A DNA stretch of 64,000 bases from Saccharibacter floricola DSM 15669 (GTDB lineage: Bacteria; Pseudomonadota; Alphaproteobacteria; Acetobacterales; Acetobacteraceae). This document shows positions 56,790 to 64,000 of the stretch, in pieces (position 1 is the stretch's first letter; each line of letters begins with the position of its first letter). A program made the position numbers and the translations under genes. The notes below the pieces were generated by a model. The model was not told where the DNA came from. It saw nothing but the letters and a program-made list of their open reading frames with translations, and did no database searches. The stretch spans positions 186,001 through 250,000 of the forward strand of contig NZ_KB899333.1 in assembly GCF_000378165.1 (NCBI RefSeq), written 5' to 3'.

Positions 56790-59516
56790 TTACGGTGTTT
56801 GACGCAAAGGAGCGAGGAGACGGTTGAGATAATCCAGCTCGCTTTGCGGACGTGTGCGGTCAGCTGCACGGCGTTCAAGCTCTCGTTGAATAGCCCGAGT
56901 GCGGTCTTGATCATGGTCTGGAATATGGGCGTCTGTTTCGGGCCCATTGGGCATTTTGCGCCCTAAAGGATCATGATTTTTCTTCTCAGATTTGTCCTCA
57001 TCACCTTGGCTGTCATCAGAACCATCGTCTGATTGATCATCAAGATCTTGGTCTTGATCTTCTTGCCCTTGCTGAAGAGAGCCCGAACCTTGCGATCCGC
57101 CCTCTTGCTCATCGCTTTGTCCCTGATCTTGGCCTTGGCCCTGATTAGGTTGAGGCGGAGGAATAAAGCCCAAACGTCCTTGGTGATTTTTTTGAGAAGA
57201 ACTCTGATTCTTTTTCATCTCATCGCGAGCTTGAGAGAGGTCTTCCAGCACTTTACGTTCGGCAACGGCAGCGTTGTCGTCATGGCGCTGAGCTAATTCC
57301 TGAAGAACCGTTCCCATATCAGTTGACGCTTTGTTCAGGCTTTTATTCTCTTTTCCTGTTACATCTTTCCCGCGCTTGGCCAAAATATCGTCTAGAACGC
57401 GAAGTGCATATTGCACGCCATGATTATTTTGGCGCTCCTGAGCAAAGCGTTGACGCGTTACATCGTCGAGTTGGGCAGCGTCCTCAGACGATGAGGAAGG
57501 TGACGCGCTGGGAGAGCCCGTCATCCCGAGTTGGCGGAGAAGGTCTGATGTGGACATTTGGCCGACATCATTGGTTTCCTGCATGGCCGCGATCTTTTGG
57601 TGTATGATAGCGAGGCGTGCTTGCGTTTGGTTAAGGAGCTGAGTTTCACGCTTAATGAGGTCACTCAACGCTGCCTTTTGCGCGGTTGCTTCAGCACGCG
57701 CGGCCATTTGCTGGGCCAGAGACTGCATATCGCCCATATTGGCTTGGCGAATTTGCTCGGCCATTTCTACCATTTCGCGTAATCTGGCTGAAGCACGTGC
57801 CGTTTTGTTATGCCGTGTATCGCGTTCAATATGTTTGGATAAACGTGTCCAAGGAGCGTTTTTACCATTGGGCAAAGGCATAACAATGCCGCTTTGGTTC
57901 GCCTTTTGGATCATCAACTGCATATGGTCGGTGAGGGCCGTTTCAACGCGCTTCAGACGCTTATGCAGTTCCTGCTGTTGTTCTTCCGTTGGTGGATGCG
58001 CAGCTCCCATGGCCGTGATTTGCTGTTGCGCGTCCTGTTGGGCTGCGCGAACTTCAGCCATTGAGGCAGCCATTACGAGACCATTTTGGGCACGATCTTC
58101 TACATAAAGAGCTAAGAACCAGAGTTGCTCTTCCAAAGAGGGAAGCGATGCATGCGCTTGAAAGAGCGTATTAATGACGGTTAGGGGCACCTGTACATCG
58201 CGTGGCGCGGGAAGTGCGGTGAGCAAGGCGAGGTCGCGTTGTCCGTCAAGCATGTCTTCTGACCCCAGAGCGATCTGCTGGCGGAGGGTCACGAGTGCTC
58301 GTGCGAGTGGATCGGTAAAATGGCGCGCTCCAAGGGTGAATGTCACAGTTGGAGATGTTCCTTCTAGTCCTGAAAGACTACGGGCATGCAGTGTGCCTTG
58401 AACTTTCATGCCAGCGAAGGGACTGTCAGATAAATCTAGCGTTGTTTGGGAGGTAGCATGTGTGGGCGTGCCATCAAGTGGAAGGGGGACACGGAGGCTC
58501 TTTTGCGTATGGAGCTTGCTATGCTGACGTGGTGAGAGGGAAAGCTCAACCTCAAGAGAACGGAGCCCGTAGTTTTGTTCTGCTTTCCATGGGAAACGCG
58601 TTTGCCAGCCATTATTTTGTGCGCCAGGTTTCCCGGTCCAGCTGAGTTGTGGGGGACGATCCTCTGTAACAGAGAATTGCCAGCGGGATAATGTACGCCC
58701 ACGCACATGCAGAGAGACGACGCCTGAATGTTGCAAAGAGGCTTCTAATTGCCAGCTTTGAGAAGACAGTTTTTGCAGATGCTGGACGGAAGCTCCGTGT
58801 AAGACAGGAGGGCCGTTACTGTCTGTTATGACAACATGCAACATAGCCCCGGCAGCAAGCGGGTTTTTGCTGGGATGGACGTCTTGCCCTAAAAAGAGGG
58901 GAGCTGATGGGGCATAGGTTGGGCTATCGACCCACGCTTGGACATGCGGAAGGGCAATACTGTCATCGTCGGTGCCGGGTAAGAAGCCGGCTCGTAGACG
59001 TGAGAGACAGTGGGGATTGCTGATGTAGAAAATCCCGCCTAGAGCGAGAAGAATTAAAGCAGCAATAGATTTAGCGCGATAATTCGGGAAAAACCGCGGC
59101 CAATGGACACGGAGCTCTTGTGAGGCGTCTAAAGCGCGCGATTGGTGATGAGCCCATATCAGCTGATGATGGTCATTATGCGCTGCTCCCACAGGCTTAT
59201 CACCCAAAGTGCTGAGGGGCTGAAAGGGAAGAGCGGAATCAGTTTCGATTCGTGCATCAACGCGTTGTGGGGTGAGAGGCGGAAGGCCCTGAATACGGCG
59301 ATGGAGAATGCAGAGGATGACGACGAGCACGCCCCCCTCTAAGAGGGCGTGAAGGCTATCAGGCAATGACTGTGGAATGTGAAGAAGAGACGTTCCCACC
59401 CATATGATGAGCAGCAAGAGCGGCCAGCGCAGCTCGCTCCAAAGTTGCTCAAGGCGGAGTACACGGTGCGCCTTACGGCGAAGTGCTGCCAGTCGGGAGA
59501 GGGAACGTGCCTTCAT
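56790..59516 (-). CDS. DUF4175/TIGR02302 family membrane protein
   Basis: 908 aa. Two N-terminal helices (WPLLLLIIWVGTSLL and LLEGGVLVVILCILH), a third near residue 150 (IAALILLALGGIFYI), then a large region with beta-sandwich-like repeats, a long helical part (residues 480-720) and a C-terminus of about 100 residues rich in Gln, Asp, Ser and Gly (DQDQDLDDQSDDGSDDSQG) ending in LDYLNRLLAPL. The family is conserved in alphaproteobacteria and often adjoins lysA; its function is unknown. Ten bases downstream of lysA, same operon. Confidence 0.85.
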   Translation of the reverse strand: MKARSLSRLAALRRKAHRVLRLEQLWSELRWPLLLLIIWVGTSLLHIPQSLPDSLHALLEGGVLVVILCILHRRIQGLPPLTPQRVDARIETDSALPFQPLSTLGDKPVGAAHNDHHQLIWAHHQSRALDASQELRVHWPRFFPNYRAKSIAALILLALGGIFYISNPHCLSRLRAGFLPGTDDDSIALPHVQAWVDSPTYAPSAPLFLGQDVHPSKNPLAAGAMLHVVITDSNGPPVLHGASVQHLQKLSSQSWQLEASLQHSGVVSLHVRGRTLSRWQFSVTEDRPPQLSWTGKPGAQNNGWQTRFPWKAEQNYGLRSLEVELSLSPRQHSKLHTQKSLRVPLPLDGTPTHATSQTTLDLSDSPFAGMKVQGTLHARSLSGLEGTSPTVTFTLGARHFTDPLARALVTLRQQIALGSEDMLDGQRDLALLTALPAPRDVQVPLTVINTLFQAHASLPSLEEQLWFLALYVEDRAQNGLVMAASMAEVRAAQQDAQQQITAMGAAHPPTEEQQQELHKRLKRVETALTDHMQLMIQKANQSGIVMPLPNGKNAPWTRLSKHIERDTRHNKTARASARLREMVEMAEQIRQANMGDMQSLAQQMAARAEATAQKAALSDLIKRETQLLNQTQARLAIIHQKIAAMQETNDVGQMSTSDLLRQLGMTGSPSASPSSSSEDAAQLDDVTRQRFAQERQNNHGVQYALRVLDDILAKRGKDVTGKENKSLNKASTDMGTVLQELAQRHDDNAAVAERKVLEDLSQARDEMKKNQSSSQKNHQGRLGFIPPPQPNQGQGQDQGQSDEQEGGSQGSGSLQQGQEDQDQDLDDQSDDGSDDSQGDEDKSEKKNHDPLGRKMPNGPETDAHIPDHDQDRTRAIQRELERRAADRTRPQSELDYLNRLLAPLRQTP

Positions 59517-59526
59517 GCTGCCTTTA

Positions 59527-60855
59527 TCACGCGCCTTGTGTGAACCAGTGGGGAGTTTTCTCGCATGCTAGAAGGTCTTCAAGCGTTTGGCGAGGGCGAA
59601 TGACAGCCCATTGATCCCCATCCACCATAATTTGTGCGGCAAATGGCCGAGAATTGTAGGTTGAGCTCATTGTTGAGCCATAGGCGCCTGCGTCTAGAAT
59701 TGCGACGAGATCGTTACGCTTTAATGGTGGTAACATGCGCTGTTTGGCGAAAGTATCGCTACTTTCACAAACAGGCCCAACAACGTCAACAGGACTTGTT
59801 GCGGCCTCGGCATCAGGAAGGTGAACGGGGAGAATACCATGCCATGAATCATACATAGCAGGCCGCACAAGCTCGCTCATGGCAGCATCAAGGATAACAA
59901 ATTGATGGGTGCCTTGTTTAGTATCAATGACACGGGAAAGAAGCACACCTGCTGGGGCGGAAAGCCAGCGGCCCGGTTCAACACGCAAATTGACGTCAAG
60001 AGCTCCAAAAATATCGGCCATGACCTGAGCGAGCATAGCGGGAGCGGGGGCGATTTCATTCCGGTAGGTAATTCCTAATCCACCACCGCAATCAATATCC
60101 TCAACGCTCAGCCCATCCTGACGGAGAGTTGTGACCATTTTAGCAAGCTGCGTATAGCCTTGACGGAACGGCTCTTCCGTTGAAATTTGGCTCCCAAGAT
60201 GCACGGCAAGCCCACGGACATTGAGGCCTTGCATATCTCGCTGTGCGGTGCGGTAAAGAGAGGGAATATCTGTGTAAGCAATGCCGAACTTATCCTCGGC
60301 ACGACCTGTTGTAATTTTACTATGTGTTTTGGCATCAACGTCAGGATTAACGCGCAGTGAGACACGTATTGTTCGCTCCATCTGTTGAGCAAGCCCGTTG
60401 AGGCGGTGTAGCTCTTCAGCGCTTTCAACATTTACTTGGGCAATATCGTGCGTGATGGCGAGTTTGAGCTCGTCGTCCGTTTTGCCCACACCCGAGAAAA
60501 CAATTTTATCGGCAGGAATACCTGCAGCAAGAGCGCGTTCAAGCTCTCCACCACTGACAACGTCAGCGCCCCATCCTGCTTGCCCTAAAACAGTCAAACA
60601 GGCCTGATTATCTTGGGATTTAACCGCAAAATGGCAGGTAACAGGGAGGGAAGCATCCGTAAAAGCTTGTTGCATCAACTGCGCTCTGAGGCGCAGCGTT
60701 TCGGCATTGATGACCCAACATGGGGTGCCAACCTCCTCAGCAAGAGTGCTAAGAGCAACCGAACCGACCATCAGCCCTTTTTGTGGGTCTGCAGTCACAG
60801 CCGGATGGGTGCGAAGAAGGTCATTATAGGTGGGATCAGAATGTGAAAGACTCAT
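59527..60855 (-). CDS. lysA: Diaminopimelate decarboxylase
   Basis: Last step of lysine synthesis, decarboxylating meso-DAP. 442 aa, PLP alanine-racemase fold. PLP Lys79 in CHFAVKSQDN, GADVVSGGELERALAAGI, HLGSQI, DCGGGLGI, EPGRWLSAPAGVL, and GPVCESSDTFAKQR with the catalytic Cys. Together with class I lysS in this window, Lys supply and charging are both represented. Confidence 0.97.
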   Translation of the reverse strand: MSLSHSDPTYNDLLRTHPAVTADPQKGLMVGSVALSTLAEEVGTPCWVINAETLRLRAQLMQQAFTDASLPVTCHFAVKSQDNQACLTVLGQAGWGADVVSGGELERALAAGIPADKIVFSGVGKTDDELKLAITHDIAQVNVESAEELHRLNGLAQQMERTIRVSLRVNPDVDAKTHSKITTGRAEDKFGIAYTDIPSLYRTAQRDMQGLNVRGLAVHLGSQISTEEPFRQGYTQLAKMVTTLRQDGLSVEDIDCGGGLGITYRNEIAPAPAMLAQVMADIFGALDVNLRVEPGRWLSAPAGVLLSRVIDTKQGTHQFVILDAAMSELVRPAMYDSWHGILPVHLPDAEAATSPVDVVGPVCESSDTFAKQRMLPPLKRNDLVAILDAGAYGSTMSSTYNSRPFAAQIMVDGDQWAVIRPRQTLEDLLACEKTPHWFTQGA

Positions 60856-60989
60856 AGAGCTAGACTACCGTTCCCGTTGCTTAAAGGGAAGGCTCTCACT
60901 GTCAGGTTTATCGCTTGAATGAGCGCAAAAATAGCGACAGAATCCGACCACATCATAGCGTCGTATTAAGGATAAATTATACAGGGAAA

Positions 60990-61066
60990 TGGTGCACTCG
61001 GGAGGACTCGAACCCCCAACCCCCAGATTCGTAGTCTGGTGCTCTATCCAGTTGAGCTACGAGTGC
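60990..61066 (-). tRNA. tRNA-Arg (anticodon ACG)
   Basis: Reading the minus strand: acceptor GCACTCG/CGAGTGC, D arm GCTC-loop-GAGC, anticodon stem CCAGA/TCTGG with loop CTACGAA (anticodon ACG at 61032-61030), T arm with TTCGAGT. The CCA end is encoded (60992-60990). A34 is normally edited to inosine to read CGU, CGC and CGA. Confidence 0.96.
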
Positions 61067-61149
61067 GTTGCGTTGTTGAGGCGGTTTCTAGCTATTCTAG
61101 CGGGGGTGCGCAACCCCCTTTGATAAAGTTTTTTAAATTTTTGCGCTCT

Positions 61150-61524
61150 TTAGCGGCGGACAAGGGTAATGTGGGCGCGGCAACGTGGTGTTTGTAATGT
61201 TCCGCCAATCCCTTGGCCTACGGGGTAGCCATCAAAAACCTGACGGTAGGGCGTATTGTTCATGCCCTTATCAACGAGCTCGGCATGATAGTGTTGGTCT
61301 CCCTCTTTATAAGAGCCGCGCAGAACAGAAGAGTTTAGGCCTGGGTTAAAAACGATGCTGTTGCCGCGCACTCTAAAAGCTGAGAGTTCGTCTGTGGGGC
61401 ATTGCCCTTCATCGGTAACGAGCTTTCCAACCCATGTGCCGTAAGGGTCTGACGCTGCGGTTGGTGTCTCACAGGATGTGAGAAGGCCAAGGGCGAGGAG
61501 GGAAGGAAGCACTGCCAGACGCAT
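61150..61524 (-). CDS. Small lipoprotein of unknown function
   Basis: 124 aa. Lipoprotein signal MRLAVLPSLLALGLLTSC with lipobox LTSC, then a mostly beta domain (YGTWVGKLVTDEGQC, IVFNPGLNSSVLRGSY, RCRAHITLVRR) with two further Cys that may bridge. No family recognised. It may be an outer-membrane or envelope lipoprotein typical of this lineage; it lies between tRNA-Arg and guaA, transcribed away from guaA. Confidence 0.75.
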   Translation of the reverse strand: MRLAVLPSLLALGLLTSCETPTAASDPYGTWVGKLVTDEGQCPTDELSAFRVRGNSIVFNPGLNSSVLRGSYKEGDQHYHAELVDKGMNNTPYRQVFDGYPVGQGIGGTLQTPRCRAHITLVRR

Positions 61525-61616
61525 GAGAACCCCTAAAATGAGAGAATGCTGTGATAGTTAAGGATGACGACACCCTATGAGCCGTTCTATAAAGGGCGTT
61601 ATCAACTTACTCTATC

Positions 61617-63242
61617 ATGCCACATCTTAAAGGCGAGGTCAGAATCTTGACGCAACAGCATGCGAATTCCCTTCAACAGCTTGATGAGACCCTCCATGAA
61701 GACAGGATTCTGATCCTCGATTTTGGAAGTCAGGTCACACAACTTATTGCACGTCGTGTCCGTGAAAGTGGCGTTTACTGCGAAATTTGGCCCTTCACGG
61801 TGAGCAGCGATAAGATTCGCGACTTTAACCCGCGTGGGATTATCCTTTCTGGGAGCCCGGCGAGTGTTCATGATGAGAAAGCGCCAAAGGTTCCTGAAGA
61901 TATTTTCACAATGGGGCGCCCGATTCTAGGAATCTGCTACGGTCAGCAGGTCATGTGCCACAATTTGGGTGGTCGTGTTGAAACGCATGATCATCGTGAA
62001 TTTGGGCGTGCCACCATTGATGTGGCTGAAGAATGTTCGTTGTTTCACGGTGTGTGGGCGCAGGGCACGCAAGAGCAGGTGTGGATGAGCCACGGTGATC
62101 GTGTGGCGGCAATTCCAGAAGGCTTTAAAGCGGTGGCGTATTCAGAAGGCGCTCCTTTTGCCATCATCGCTGATGAAAAGCGCAAGTTCTACGGTGTGCA
62201 GTTCCATCCAGAAGTGGTGCATACCCCGCACGGTGCAGCGTTGATTCGTAACTTCACACATGATGTTGCGGGTTGCTCAGGAACATGGACAATGGCAGGC
62301 TTCCGTGATCTGGAAATTGAGCGCATCCGCCGTCAGGTTGGTGATGGTAAGGTGATTTGCGGTTTGTCCGGGGGCGTGGATAGCTCTGTTGCTGCGAAAC
62401 TTATTCATGATGCGATCGGTGATCAGCTGACCTGTATCTTTGTCGATCCCGGCATTTTGCGTGCTGGGGAAGCGGATGAGGTGGTGAAAACTTTCCGTGA
62501 TCGCTTCAATATTAAGCTCGTTCATCGCGATGCGTCTGATCTGTTCTTGGGTGAGTTAGAGGGTGTGACAGACCCAGAGGTGAAGCGTAAAACCATTGGT
62601 CGCTTGTTTATTGAGGTCTTTGAGCAAGAAGCCGCGAAGCTTGGCGGAGCACAATTCCTCGCACAGGGCACTCTTTATCCAGATGTTATTGAGAGTGTAA
62701 GCTTTAATGGCGGGCCTTCGGTGACCATCAAGTCCCACCATAATGTAGGTGGTTTGCCAGAGCGCATGAATATGGAGCTCGTGGAGCCACTGCGTGAGCT
62801 GTTTAAAGACGAGGTGCGTGCTCTTGGGCGGGAAATAGGTGTGCCTGAGGCGATCGTGAGCCGCCATCCTTTCCCAGGGCCAGGGCTTGCGATTCGTATC
62901 CCTGGCGCACTCACGCGTGAAAAACTGGATTTATTGCGGAAGGTTGACAGTGTTTATCTGGAAGAGATCAGAAAAGCTGGTCTTTATGACGAAATCTGGC
63001 AGGCTTTTGCAGTATTGCTCCCCGTTCGTACGGTTGGGGTCATGGGTGATGGCCGCACCTACGACCAAGCCTGTGCTCTGCGTGCGGTGACAAGCACGGA
63101 CGGCATGACCGCTGAAGTGTATCCGTTCAGCTTTGACTTCCTCTCTCGCGTGTCCGGTCGTATTGTCAATGAGATCCGGGGCATTAACCGCGTGACGTAC
63201 GACATTACGTCTAAGCCACCGGGTACGATTGAGTGGGAATAA
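61617..63242 (+). CDS. guaA: GMP synthase (glutamine-hydrolysing)
   Basis: Converts XMP to GMP. Class I amidotransferase half: [18 protein letters not shown], catalytic Cys in ILGICYGQQ, His/Glu in [11 protein letters not shown]-pyrophosphatase half: [16 protein letters not shown] (P-loop), then the dimerisation domain with [15 protein letters not shown] 61617 has no ribosome site, whereas TTG 61647 has GGCGAGG eight bases upstream and would give 531 aa, close to the E. coli length; the true start may be 61647. Confidence 0.97.
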   Translation: MPHLKGEVRILTQQHANSLQQLDETLHEDRILILDFGSQVTQLIARRVRESGVYCEIWPFTVSSDKIRDFNPRGIILSGSPASVHDEKAPKVPEDIFTMGRPILGICYGQQVMCHNLGGRVETHDHREFGRATIDVAEECSLFHGVWAQGTQEQVWMSHGDRVAAIPEGFKAVAYSEGAPFAIIADEKRKFYGVQFHPEVVHTPHGAALIRNFTHDVAGCSGTWTMAGFRDLEIERIRRQVGDGKVICGLSGGVDSSVAAKLIHDAIGDQLTCIFVDPGILRAGEADEVVKTFRDRFNIKLVHRDASDLFLGELEGVTDPEVKRKTIGRLFIEVFEQEAAKLGGAQFLAQGTLYPDVIESVSFNGGPSVTIKSHHNVGGLPERMNMELVEPLRELFKDEVRALGREIGVPEAIVSRHPFPGPGLAIRIPGALTREKLDLLRKVDSVYLEEIRKAGLYDEIWQAFAVLLPVRTVGVMGDGRTYDQACALRAVTSTDGMTAEVYPFSFDFLSRVSGRIVNEIRGINRVTYDITSKPPGTIEWE

Positions 63243-63273
63243 ACCCGATCAGCTTTGTATGACAGAGCGTCTT

Positions 63274-63311
63274 GGAAAGGCCCGTAGGTAGCGATACGGG
63301 CCTTTCCTTTA
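63274..63311 (+). terminator. Intrinsic terminator of guaA
   Basis: Perfect 13-bp stem (63274-63286 with 63295-63307), eight-base loop, followed by TTTAT. Confidence 0.8.
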
Positions 63312-63593
63312 TGGGCACTGGAGCGTTCAATTGCTTGTAGAGTTTAAGGATGGTCGTTGTTGCGACTATTTGTCCTATTAAGCGCACCTTATTTTATTGT
63401 AGGGCATGTTTCCAAAGATTGGATTTCATAAAGAGGTCATTATAACCATCTGTAAAAAAAGAAAACAATATTTCTATAAAGCAAAAGTATAGGCCGAATA
63501 AATTTTGTATCTATTAGGGTGGTTGTCTACTTAATGAAGAGGTGATTTAGTAACGACATTCAAAATGATACTATCCCTAAGGAGTGTGGCGCG
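63312..63593 (+). other. AT-rich promoter region of acs
   Basis: About 280 bases with no open frame, markedly A+T-rich compared with the flanking genes, as expected for a promoter region. TTGTCT and TTTAGT 17 bases apart (around 63522-63550) form a weak candidate promoter. AAGGAG (63579-63584) is the ribosome site of acs. No operator was recognised. Confidence 0.4.
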
Positions 63594-64000
63594 GTGAGTA
63601 ATGAGAGAGCTCAGGGTTTATTGTTAGACCGCCTTATAAACTCACCACTTCAGCATGCGTCACAGTCTGTTTTTAAAGATATGACGTCTTATGAGGCCTT
63701 ATGTAAGGAGGCGCAGAAAGAGCCGGAGCTTTTCTGGTCGCGTCTTGCACAAGAGCATTTGCAATGGGATCACCCATTTTCCCATGTTCTCGATAAAAGC
63801 CACGCACCCTTTTACCGGTGGTTCGATGATGGCGCTCTTAACGCGAGTGTAAATTGCCTTGACCGTCATCTAGGAACTGAGTGTGAGCACAAAGTGGCGA
63901 TCCATTTTGAGACAGTGGATGGAAAGGTCACGTCAGTGACGTATCGCACGTTGTACGAGCGTGTGTGTCAGCTCGCCAATGCCCTAAAAGAAAGAGGCGT
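63594..64000 (+). CDS. acs: Acetyl-CoA synthetase, C-terminus outside window
   Basis: Activates acetate to acetyl-CoA through acetyl-AMP. Only the first 135 codons are present. YEALCKEAQKEPELFWSRLA, then PFYRWFDDGALNASVNCLDR and HLG match the N-terminal domain of Acs; VTYRTLYERVCQLANAL begins the AMP-binding domain. About 30 residues precede the usual Acs start. The start is GTG 63594, nine bases after AAGGAG. A related acyl-CoA synthetase (PrpE) is not excluded without the catalytic part. Confidence 0.87.
   Translation, partial: MSNERAQGLLLDRLINSPLQHASQSVFKDMTSYEALCKEAQKEPELFWSRLAQEHLQWDHPFSHVLDKSHAPFYRWFDDGALNASVNCLDRHLGTECEHKVAIHFETVDGKVTSVTYRTLYERVCQLANALKERG

Overview
The window reads as ordinary chromosome of an alphaproteobacterium, most likely an acetic acid bacterium (Acetobacteraceae). 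The reasons are a secB gene divergent from a Tim44-mltA-smr block, a class I lysyl-tRNA synthetase, a complete cyoABCD ubiquinol oxidase, an hda-ppk-ppx run, a Suv3-type helicase-S4-fdxA operon and a DUF4175/TIGR02302 protein beside lysA. Genus cannot be fixed from the sequence alone. There is no prophage, insertion sequence, CRISPR array or rRNA operon. One tRNA gene (Arg, ACG) is present. hemC is cut by the left edge and acs by the right edge.

Layout, left to right. 1-5.8 kb: haem genes hemC-hemD, then secB, and an operon of Tim44-like protein, mltA, an orphan DNA methyltransferase and an Smr protein. 6-9.1 kb: a three-gene iron-siderophore-type ABC importer. 9.1-12 kb: hemF, mtnP and an SDR-like protein. 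12-14.4 kb: groES-groEL with an unusual leader. 14.4-18.5 kb: a TonB-dependent receptor with a candidate Pho box upstream, followed by about 0.7 kb of non-coding DNA and a small unknown gene. 18.5-26.7 kb: a DinG-like helicase, lysS (class I), a shortened MprF-like protein, a ThpR-like protein with altered catalytic motifs, and a Bax-inhibitor-1 family protein. 27-31 kb: cyoABCD. 31.3-36 kb: fdxA, an S4 protein, the Suv3-like helicase and an M17 aminopeptidase. 36-41.3 kb: a MarR regulator and a surface-sugar cluster (WecA-like transferase, FlaA1/WbpM-like dehydratase, DegT-type aminotransferase, unknown membrane protein). 41.4-47 kb: an AI-2E family transporter, an ABC-F ATPase, ndk, purN and purM. 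46.9-56.5 kb: a long co-directional phosphate block, hda-ppk-ppx-phoU-phoB-phoR-glpQ-acid phosphatase. 56.8-64 kb: DUF4175 protein, lysA, tRNA-Arg, a small lipoprotein, guaA and the start of acs.

The most coherent new signal is phosphate control. The window encodes PhoU, PhoB, PhoR and both polyphosphate enzymes. By eye I find two sites that resemble the enterobacterial PhoB box, built on 11-bp direct repeats. One lies upstream of the TonB-dependent receptor (14464-14481). The other lies at the 3' end of phoR (54172-54200), ahead of glpQ and the acid phosphatase. Other points worth a second look are a terminator-type hairpin in the leader of the ABC-F gene, a 22-base inverted repeat around the groESL promoter, and three enzymes whose catalytic parts are altered or missing (MprF-like, ThpR-like, SDR). 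Similarity statements are from recognition of family motifs; no database search was run.
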